From contig OZ024823.1 in assembly GCA_964016985.1 (NCBI GenBank), positions 36,809,687 through 36,873,686 of the forward strand: a stretch of 64,000 bases of DNA, read 5' to 3'. The notes below the pieces were generated by a model. The model was given only the letters and a program-made list of their open reading frames with translations. It did not search any database and was not told where the DNA came from. This DNA is from Anodontia alba. Taxonomy: Eukaryota > Mollusca > Bivalvia > Lucinida > Lucinidae. Made by a program: the position numbers and the translations under genes. The number at the start of each line of letters is the position of its first letter. Position 1 is the stretch's first letter. This document shows positions 20,362 to 32,300 of this stretch, one piece after another.

Positions 20362-23300
20362 GTATGCTCTAAATGACAAAAAATGAATCATTTGCGCAAT
20401 TCTAGCAAGACAGCAAGCAAATAGTTTTTTAACCCATAGCATGCTAAATTTATAGGCTGACCAAATTTACCTGTCACTTCGACCTTTTGAGTATAATGTT
20501 TATAAGTATGAGTTTACTATGTATTACCTGTAAAGGTGAGCTAACAGATGTTGCATGTGGGACACAATCACTTTTTACTGTCATGCCTTTATTCATCAGG
20601 AAAACACACCTATATAATTTTGGCACCCTTAAACCCCACTTTTATATAATAAAACTGGGATTTACAGGGGTATACATTTTTTTCTTCAGCTCAAAAACAT
20701 AGATTATGGGTACTCGTTAGAACTGCCTCAGCTGTAAATAGCTGTAAATAAGATAGTAAAACATCTATTCTGAAGCATAAAAATGGGTAACACATTTTGG
20801 CACAATCTATGTCTTTAGCACAAATATGAAAATATCAGAATTTTTATCTGAAAACTTTCAGTTTTTGGTGGTGAAATTTCCATGTTTTTGTAATGTGGAC
20901 ATATCCTTATGAATATTAAAGTAAAGGTCAAAGTTACAGGTCAGTTTGGTTGATCTATACCAGCAAATGGTATTTATATATTTATATGGTTATTTATATA
21001 TTTTTTTATTCATTTATTATTATTTTTTTTATTATTATTTTTTTAACAGTTTTGCTAGGCATTTTAAGAGTTAAGAGCACATATCACTAACAAGGAAAAT
21101 ACAGAGAAATTTTAATTTCAAACTGGTGCAGGATTCATTACAGGAAAGAGATCTAATTCCAAATAATTGCTGTAAATAGCTGTAAATAGGATAGTAAAAC
21201 ATCTATACTGAAGCATAAAAATGGGTTACACTTACTTTTTGGCATTTTTCCCAGCATTTTGGCATAGCTCCAGATAGGGAACTTTTTTCAAACCAAAAAG
21301 TATTATTTTTCCACATAAATGTTGGCAATTAAGGTGCTTCTGATGAGTACCAACACCATAGAGTTTAGTGGAGAAATAAGAAAAATATCAATACTTTTTG
21401 GTTTAAAAATTACTTTTCTGAAGCTATAAAAAAGTAAAGAAGTTTTACCTTTTTAATGCTGTTCAGTATAAATACCAAGTCTTTTGGCCAGGAATTTCAT
21501 TTCATTCATAAGAACAAGGCACAAGGTTGCATTGTGTTCATTTTACAGCAAGTAACTGCTAGCTACTACAAACTCTGCCAGGAATGATTTAATCTAAGTA
21601 TTCAAACACCTTAACTTATTACCATACTTATCCTAATCTTTGAACAAGTCAATTTTATGATCTGTTAATGTTTCTACAAATTGCTGGTTGAATGCCAAAC
21701 TGTGTTGACCCTGATCAGATGCCACATTCTGCGGCATCTATCTTGGTCTACACTGTATGCTCAGGCCTGTCTGTCTGAATACTTTGGGTACCTATAGAAG
21801 GCACTGTATTTACTCTAAATATTAGGAAAATTTGTCTCCTTACCATATTTGTCTTAAAATTTGAACAAGTCTATTTTACTACATTTTGATGTTTCTAAAG
21901 ACTGCTGCATGAGTGGCAGATAGTGTAGACCCTGATCAGATGCTGCATTCTGCAGCATCTGATCTGGGTCTACACTGTTTGCTCAGTCATGTCTGTCAAT
22001 ATACTTTAAATCAAAATACTGTGCATGTCTAGAATGCACTTGTAGGGTCTGATCTAAATCAGTCAAGTGCTTGCATCTAATATTGCATTTTAGTAGTCTG
22101 TGAATGCATGCTCCAGTTTTGCTCAGATATTTAGATTTATGTTTTGTTTTATACATTTAATTTTTATTATAAGCTTAAACTTGTCTTCCTATGTTGACAT
22201 TAAATCCACCTTCCTAAAAAACCTGTGGAAAACTGGAATCTTGAGGTTTTTGTCTCATTCCTCATAGTGCTGCCAAATGTAAACCCTTAAAGCGCCGAGC
22301 AGAATTTGTAGCAGACGACATTTATTTTCATTTTTTTAATTTTTCAAAGAAAACAAGTCTCAATATTTCATGTGAATCGTCTGCCAAGCAGACGATTCAC
22401 ATAAAATATCATGACTTGCTTTCTTTGAAAAATTAAAAAAAAAAAAATCAAAATGTTGTTTGCTGCAGTTGTGATTGGCACTTTAAAGGTTAATAAAGAA
22501 AAACTCATGTTTGATTATAAGTATTGCATGGATGCTTAGAAGCATCTCTCTGTAAAGGAACATCTGCAGAAATCACAATCATTCCTCTTTCAAATCATTT
22601 CTTATACTTTCAGTTCTAGGTAAAAAAAAAATAGTTGTATTTAAGAAATTGGAATAAAATCTATAAGGGTTATCTTTGGAAACAAAGAATGCATAAAAGA
22701 ATGAAAATCAGAGTGTCAGTTTGCATCATGAAAACATGCCTATATAGTTTTGACCCCCTTAAACCCCACTTTTATATAGTAAAACTGGGGTTTACAGGGG
22801 TACACATTATTTTTCTTATTTCTGCTCAAAAACATAGATTGTGGGTACTCGTTAGAACCGCCTCACTGAGGCGGTTCTAATGTGTACCCACAATCTATGT
22901 TTTGAGCAGAAATATGAAAATATCAGATTTTTTTAAACTGAAAATTTTCATTTTTTTGGTGGTAAAATTTTCAGTATATTTGAATAGGCATGTTTTCGTA
23001 ATGAATTGAGACACTTCGTGTGTCAGCAGTGTAGTTTGCAGGGCTGCATACCGCACCTGCCACCCTAGCACCAGCTTAAGTGGAATTCATTTTTCCAAGA
23101 TATTAGAATGAACTTAGTGAATCCAAGGTGAAATCACTCTGCTTACCAATATGGAAATTTCTCCATGAGATGTCTTTAAGGAAATCCAAGAAAATGCCAT
23201 GTATGCGGATTGCTGTGAATGACAAATTGTCATTTGTCTTGAAAAAATTGTGAAATGTTATTTTCTTTAAACATTGGCTCTATAGTATATAAAAGATTAC

Positions 23301-26300
23301 TGAAGTGTCCTCAAGGACAAGCAATTACTGCTCCTGACTTTGGTAAGTTTGGATCTTGAGGTCCTGATTCAAATCCTGCTTGTGGCAGAATTCAGGATTA
23401 TTTGGCATTTTATTGCAGGGTGAGCCTTTCATTATCACCCCTTCACTGTCTTAGTATGACTTAACCCTTGTCCTGCTGAATAAATTAAGATGCCACGCCC
23501 ACTTCTAATTTTCAGCCAATCAGGTTACTTGATCCAGATTGTTGCTATAAATTTGCATACTTGATGGCAAACAGTGCAGATCTAGATCAGTTGGCTTCTG
23601 AAGAAGCCAACTGATCTGGATCTACACTGATTGCAAAACAGAGTATATCCGGGTTCAGCAGGACAAGGGTTAAATACTGTTTAAAGAGATGTCAAATATC
23701 AAGTCATCATTAATGTACCATAGAGTAAAAGGAAAAAATTAATGTGAGAAGCTTGTGCCCATCTGACTCCTCAGAAATGGACAGAAAAGTTATGGTAATT
23801 GGCCACAATAGTATGGCTAAAATTGACATATTTGGACTGCCTTTAAAATACTGTTACTTCCATTTGCTTCTTTGTTGAGGAAAAACAATAAATAATGCAT
23901 ATCAGTATAACTTTTTTTATTCTGTATAAGCATTTTTAGAACATATGCCATAAAATGATTTTCAGTGTTATCTTAGTCATGCTCTTGACTTACAAGTTGG
24001 GCTGTCCAGGTTGAAAAAGGTACTAGTATTATATAAATGTCAGCGTTTCTTCTACTTATCCAAGAGTGTATTTGCCATTATTTAATATTAATTATTTGAT
24101 CTGAATGAATACACCTGAGAGATTTTGTTACCATTTTGCAAAGGGAGATAACTTTTGCTGGCAGGAGGCTGCCTGCCTCATACTTGAAACCTTTGAAATA
24201 TGGGCTACTCTTAAAGGAAAGAATGTGCTCCCTCTGGGAGCACCTTCTTTCCTTAAAGAGTAGCCCTCATTAAGGAGGCAAATATTTCCATGTCAGACTT
24301 ACTTCCCTTTGAGGTGTATCCATTCCCCTTTATAGTAGAATATTCAGTAATTTAACCATCATGCAAAAAGGGCCCATTGTGCACCTGAGAACAGTAGAAG
24401 CCAGATCAAATTGCACATCGGCACAGTTTGATCAGAACAATCCAGTTTTCCTAGTACACTCGAACCTCTTTATAAGATGGCTCATTATTAGACAGTTTTG
24501 GATACAAGACAGTTTAAAAGTGGACACCAAAAGTGTTGTATCAAAACAAAAATGTATAGATTATATAGAAAAATGACCAGTTTTGGTAATTTCCCTGTAT
24601 AATCTATAAATGTTGGAAAATGTATAGATTATATAGAAAAAACAACCATTTATGGTCATTTTTCATTATAATCTCTACATTTTCGTTTGGATACAACAGG
24701 GGTGTTTATCTAACACAGTTTTTCCTTTAGATCCAAGCAATAGTGTTATAAAGAGGTGGGGTATGTTCTGCAAGGTCCAGACTCTTCAGGTGAACAGTAA
24801 AAATCTGATCAGATTGCATGCTGATACAGGCTAATCTTGGCCTTTGCTGTTTTCGTGTGCGCTAAGCACCCTTTTTAGCTCGCCTGTACGAAGTACAAGG
24901 AGAGCTATTGTAGTCACCCCGGTCGTTTGTGTTTGCGTTTGTGTTTGCGTTTGCGTTCCCGTTCCCGTTACACTGTGTTAAAGTTTTTCAGATGCTTATA
25001 TCTCAACAGTCACTCCTCACAGAGGCATCAAATTTGGAACTTAGGTACATTGGAGGGTCTTCTGAGATTCCAAGAGAATAAACCCCTGGGTTCATGCCCC
25101 TGGGTGGGGCTAGGGGTCAGAATCTAGGACACCTTTGTAATACTGTGTTAAAGTTTTTCAAATTCTTATATCTTGACTTTCACTCCTCATAGAGCATTCA
25201 TATTTAGAATTTGGGTACCTGGAGGAGTCTTCTGAGATTCCAAAAGAACATACCCCTGGGTTCATACCTCAGGGTGGGCCTTGGAGTGGGGCTAGGGGTC
25301 AAAATCTAGGACACATTTGTAAAATCTTATATGCCTACAGGTTATAGACACAACTGGTTATACATCAGCTAACTATGTGACATCGGTTTAAGTGTAAGAG
25401 AGTGAAGGTCATGGTGACCTACATTTTACGGTCAAGCTCACCTAGATTTCACGGTCCAGTGATTTTGCCTTATATCTTGAATACTATTTGTTGGATAAAT
25501 GTCACACCTGGGATATTACTTCCATGTGACCCAATGAATGACCACTTACTATATCTAGGTCATTGTGACCTATGTTTCATGGTTCAGTGATTTTGCCTTA
25601 TATCTTGAATACTATTTGTTGGATAAATGTCACACCTGGGATATTACTTCCATGTGACCCAATGAATGACCACTTACTATATCTAGGTCATTGTGACCTA
25701 TATTTCATGGTTCAGTGATTTTGCCTTATATCTTGAATACTATTTGTTGGATAAATGTCACACCTGGGATATTAGTTCCTTGTGACCCGATTATTGACGT
25801 CAAAATATATCTCTGTTGGTGTGACCTATATTTCATGGTTCAGTGATTTTGCCTTATATCTTGAATACTATTTGTTGGATAAATGTCACACCTGGGATAT
25901 TACTTCCATGTGACCCAATGAATGACCACTTACTATATCTAGGTCATTGTGACCTATATTTCATGGTTCAGTGATTTTGCCTTATATCTTGAATACTATT
26001 TGTTGGATAAATGTCACACCTGGGATATTACTTCCATGTGACCCAATGAATGACCACTTACTATATCTAGGTCATTGTGACCTATATTTCATGGTTCAGT
26101 GATTTTGCCTTATATTTTGAATACTATTTGTTGGATAAATGTCACACCTGGGATATTAGTTCCTTGTGACCCGATTATTGACGTCAAAATATATCTCTGT
26201 TGGTGTGACCTATATTTCATGGTTCAGTGATTTTGCCTTATATCTTGAATACTATTTGTTGGATAAATGTCACACCTGGGATATTACTTCCATGTGACCC

Positions 26301-29300
26301 AGTGAATGACCACTTACTATATCTAGGTCATTGTGACCTATATTTCATGGTTCAGTGATTTTGCCTTATATCTTGAATACTATTTGTTGGATAAATGTCA
26401 CACCTGGGATATTACTTCCATGTGACCCAATGAATGACCACTTACTATATCTAGGTCATTGTGACCTATATTTTATGGTTCAGTGATTTTGCCTTATATC
26501 TTGAATACTATTTGTTGGATAAATGTAACACCTGGGATATTAGTTCCTTGTGACCCTATTATTGATGTCAAAATATATCTCTGTTGGTGTGACCTATATT
26601 TCATGGTTCAGTGATTTTGCCTTATATCTTGAATACTATTTGTTGGATAAATGTCACACCTGGGATATTACTTCCATGTGACCCAGTGAATGACCACTTA
26701 CTATATCTAGGTCATTGTGACCTATATTTCATGGTTCAGTGATTTTGCCTTATATCTTGAATACTATTTGTTGGATAAATGTCACACCTTGGATATTACT
26801 TCCATGTGACCCAATGAATGACCACTTACTATATCTAGGTCATTGTGACCTATATTGTATGGTTCAGTGATTTTGCCTTATATCTTGAATACTATTTGTT
26901 GGATAAATGTCACACCTGGGATATTAGTTCCTTGTGACCCGATTATTGACATCACAATATATCTCTGTTGGTGTGACCTATATTTCATGGTTCAGTGATT
27001 TTGCCTTATATCTTGAATACTATTTGTTGGATAAATGTCACACCTGGGATATTACTTCCATGTGACCCAATGAATGACCACTTACTATATCTAGGTCATT
27101 GTGACCTATATTTCATGGTTCAGTGATTTTGCCTTATATCTTGAATACTATTTGTTGGATAAATGTCACACCTGGGATATTACTTCCATGTGACCCAATG
27201 AATGACCACTTACTATATCTAGGTCATTGTGACCTATATTTCATGGTTCAGTGATTTTGCCTTATATCTTGAATACTATTTGTTGGATAAATGTCACACC
27301 TGGGATATTAGTTCCTTGTGACCTGATTATTGACATCAAAATATATCTCTGTTGGTGTGACCTATATTTCATGGTTCAGTGATTTTGCCTTATATCTTGA
27401 ATACTATTTGTTGGATAAATGTCACACCTGGGATATTAGTTCCATGTGACCCAATGAATGACCACTTACTATATCTAGGTCATTGTGACCTATATTTCAT
27501 GCTTCAGTGATTTTGCCTTTTATTTGTATTACTATTTCATGGAGAATTGTCATACCCGGATTATTATATCTATGTGACAAAATGATTTACATACAAATAC
27601 ATCTAGGTCAGTGTGACCTATATTATATGGCTTAATGATAAAAATGTTACAATATAAAATGTACCCAGCAGGCGAGCTACGCTGTCCTACGACAGCTCTT
27701 GTTACCATATGTATCTTAGTTGTAACTGCCAGGGATCAAGCGATGGTTTCAGAAAGAATGAGAAGTTTCCCTCTATTTTAAGAAGTTTAAAGCAGGGATG
27801 GTTCGGTGAGGCAAAGGTGTCCTGTAGCTTTTGTCACTGGGGCGTCCAACTGATATTGGCTTATAGTTGGGCAACAGCTGTCCTTGCAGTAGGTAAGGGT
27901 AGAGGGGGAATGTTATTTCTTCTGTTCTTTCACTTTCATTTCCCTCTTTGTTCCCTATCCCTCTCTTTCATCTTCTCTACTATCTCTTCAATCTTTTTTC
28001 TCCCTTTCTCTGGGAGACGACACAAAATGATCCATAAGGGTTGATGTTTCGTTAAACCCCAACAAAATCAAATTAAGACGTTTAAAACTCACTTTCGGTC
28101 ATTTTAAGGGTAATCATTACATATGATATGTAGATTCTTTATAATTTTGTACAAGGGAGACAGCTTTTGTGTCATCCTATTTGCTTTTCTGCACACCAAA
28201 TCCCTTCTGAAAAGCAGTCAACTTTAAAAGGAAAAAACTACCTTGAAAGAATTTCCTTCCCTTGAAAGTGTATCCATTTGCTTTTGTATACCTTATTTGG
28301 ACATCTAATCAAACTCCATACTGTACTTGCTTAAAATGTGAACAAGTTAACTGCCTGATCCTTTATTTAAAATGTGCAGGCTGAATGCATATAGCAAACT
28401 GTGTAGATCATGTTTAAATCTGTATTTTTGTATCCTGAGAAGCTGAATTTTTTTAGAGCTTGCTGATATGATTGCTGCTAAAACTGGTGACACTTAGCAG
28501 ACTGTATTTTTCACATTGCCTTCAGTTAAGATAAGCATCACGAAAACATACCTGTATAATATAGTAAAACTGGGGACTACAGGGGTATACATTATTTTTC
28601 TTTTTTCTGCTCAAAAACATAGATTGTGGGTACTCATTAGAACTGCCTCACCAAGGCAGTTCTAATGAGTACCCACAATCTATGTTTTGAGCAGAAATAT
28701 GAAAAATATCAGAATTTTTTATCTGAAAATTTTCCTTTTTTGATTGTAAAATTTTCAATATATTTGAATAGGAGTGTTTTTGTAATGGAAAAGGTTTGTC
28801 CTTCTAGGGATGTTGTCTTCAAACCCTCTCCTAGCTTGGTCCCAGCAGTGTTTAACACTACTTTCTTGCTGAAATTGTTATATTTAAAGTACAATATTAT
28901 TCTTTACATGTTGATAGTGTACCATTGTTTTGACTTGTTGAAGATTAGTTTGTTTATGAAGATGTGTTGTAATGCCAGTTGATGTTGAAGTTCTGTTGTA
29001 CTGTGTTGTCAAGGCCAAATAAATAAAAAATAGTTTGATTCTCAGGCATGGCTACATCTGTCCTAATGGTCCCACATATTTGTTTTTTTCAAAGGGAATT
29101 CTTTTTCAAGTCACAAAATACATGACACTAAACTCATTATATGAGCAGTATTTTTAACCAAATTGCGTTTCAGATCACAAGTGTTTGGTAGTTCTTTTCT
29201 TCTTAATAAAAGAATCAGTAAATTATGATCTGTTTATGTTGTTTGAGACTGAAAACTTGCATTTCTAAAACTTCCTGTATAGGTGCTGCCATTTTCTTTT

Positions 29301-32300
29301 GCAAACAAGCCAAATGTCCAAGAATGTACCCAACTGAAAAGGTAAAAACAAAAATAAAAAGCCACCCACACCCATCTGTTTAAAAAGTGTCTGAGAATCT
29401 AAAGATTTTTTGGGGGGTGGGGGATGGGGGGCTAATCGTTGAAAATCATGCGTAAAAATCATGGGTTGTATTACCATTACTACCTAAATATTTGGAGAAG
29501 GTTTCTACCTGCTGTATTTATCCTAAAATTTTAACAAGCTCATCGACTGCCTAGGGATACGTCTAAAAATTACTGACTGAGTGGCAAATAGTGCAGACTC
29601 TTACCAAACTGTTCGAGCTGTTTGGTCTGGACTGCACTGTTTGGTCCAAAATGTATGTCTGAATATTTAGGTTTCTTTTTATTGTTGAATAATTGTCTTC
29701 TACTGTTAGTGTTATTTATTGTTCAAGTCCTGTTGTAGTTTGAGACTTATGTCATAGCTCCAGATACACAAAGTTGTTTGGCTTTTTTTTTCTTCATGTA
29801 AACAGATGTTGTGGGTACTCTGTAGAAGTACCTCTGAGGCACTTCTAATGAGTACCCACAACATATGTTTTCATGGAGAAATAAGAAATATTTGGGTTGA
29901 AAAAAAAAATGCCTTATCTGGAGCTATGGTATGTGCAGTAGAACTTCAGTGGCTCATAAATGGGGGAGGGGAGTTGGGGGGAGGGGGTTTGGGGTGAGGA
30001 GTTCCAGCCATCCAGTGACACAAATATAAGTGAAGATACCCAGGAAATGCCACAATCACAAAACTCAATATTAGTTCTAGTTATATAGAGTAAATGAGCC
30101 ATCAGGGTCTGAGCCATTGAAGTTCCTCTCTATTCAAGCCTTACTTATGATTTGCTATTGTAGACATTATCTTTTAGAGTGTGTTGTCTGATATATAACT
30201 TAGCTTTCATTGTTCCGAAATTGCTTTGAAAATGTAGTGCTGATTTCTTTGCTTTAACATTTAGCTATCAAAAGGTAATATTAGCAGATAACAAAGGAGT
30301 ATGTCTTGCATGTTGTTTCTTGAAAATAAGACTTGATATTTCATTTTTCAAATGATTCAGATGAAATGAGAAATTCTCAAGTTCTATTTTTATAGTTATA
30401 AAAAAAAAAGACTTTCAACCTTTAGCATGGACTCTGGGCAAATTCAGTAGATGACAGAGTTGTGATATTTTTCTGATTTTTTCAAGAAAATAATAGGGCT
30501 GGTCATTTCATACAAGATATATCTAAAATAAGGCTTGACATTTCATTCAAATTGCCTCCTATGAGACAATTTGCTTGAAATATCAAAACCAGGTATTTTT
30601 GGGAAAAACAAGAAAAATATAACAAAATGTCATCTGCTAAAGTTTTTACTTACCATGTTAAATGTTAAAATGTTGTCTGCTAAATAGCATGCAAGGACTG
30701 TATAAGCCCATCTTAAGCCTTGTCCTGCTGAATAAATTAAGATGCCACACCCACTTCTAATTTACAGCCAATCGGATTACTTGATCCGAATTGTTGCTAT
30801 AAATTCACATACTTAATGTCAAACAGTGCAGATCCAGATCAGTTGGCTTCTTCAGAAGCTAACTGATATGGATGTACACTGTTTGCAAAGGCAGGGTATA
30901 TGCGGGTTCAGCAGGACACAGGATAAACTGTACTGTCAGTATATATTCCAAGGCCCAGAGGACTTGTTTAGGAAGAGTATTAAATTTTGGTGATTTCTGG
31001 GATATTTTTGTCTTCTTAACCCTTAAAGCGCCAGTCACAACTATTGTCGTCTGCTTTGTCTTCTGCTGGTTACTTTAAAAGTCATTTCTGCAAACTGGGT
31101 CCACACTGTTTGCCGGTATGCAAAAATAGGTTTGAAAAGTTTGCAAGAATATTCAGCAGACGATAAAACAGACGACATTTTCAGATGCAGGTTTTGCTTG
31201 GCGTTTTAAGGGTTAAAAAACATGTGTCGTGGGTACTCATTAGAATTCCACAACATACATTTTCATGGAGAAATTGATAAAATTATCCGAGAATTATTGA
31301 CTATTCCTCCTTAACAGTGAATCCTCTGAAAAAGAACCCACATGTGGCAGGAGCCGAATATACACCACAACCTCTTTATAACACTATTTTTGGGGTCCAT
31401 AGCATAAACCATGTTAGTAAAACAATCGTGTTATATCTGAACAAAAATGTATAGATTATATTGAAAAATGACCATTTATGGTCGTTTTTCAATATAATCT
31501 ATACATTTTTTGGGATCCATCTTTGAACTGTGTTATATCCAAAACCGTGTTATAATGAACCATGTTATAAAGAGGTTGTAGTGTATAATAGAATCCTGCT
31601 AGCTTGTATCCAACATTTCACTCAAACAAACTTAAACAAAATATACACTTTGTAATGAATATATCTTAATCAAATAGCAATTGTAAAACCAATATGTTGG
31701 TGAAAATTTTGTGAACATCAAACTCAGATTAAGAAAATTATGTAAGTCCTCAGTTTTTTTGAAAATTTTAAGTCTGGAACCAGGCTGCAAGTAAACTGCA
31801 TCTTAACTCTTTCCCAGCTAGTGGCGCATTTGTCATCTGCTGATAACCTTTGCAAACAGTTTGGACCCAGATCAGGCCCGACAAAACGTCGGGCCTGATC
31901 TGGATCCAAACTGTTTGATGGTATTCCTGAAAGATTTTTTTTTTGAAAAGGTAAATTTTAAAAAAAAATCCGCAGATAGCCAAAAAGCATGCAAAATTAC
32001 CCAGAATGCAAAAAGTTAAACTCACAACTAAGATGACAAATGTGCATGGACAGGCAGTGACAAATATATACTCAAAGGCAATAAAAAGTATACAGTTTCG
32101 AGTTTTGAGTACCGGCTCATGTTGTACTTTTTTCGTTAAAATGTTTTCATGGTCATTTGTGTAAAATGTCTGTCTTTGAAAATCACAAAGGTAATTCTTT
32201 CACAGTCATAAATTATGGAGTTATGAGCCCTTAATTAAAAACAGCATCTCCAGTCATAACTCGCTTTGTATAAAACAAATGTCATTTTACTTTTCATAAA

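Noticed and set aside
29410..29431. Regulatory G-quadruplex
   Set aside because: Pattern alone, inside a repeat-derived intron segment; no promoter context.
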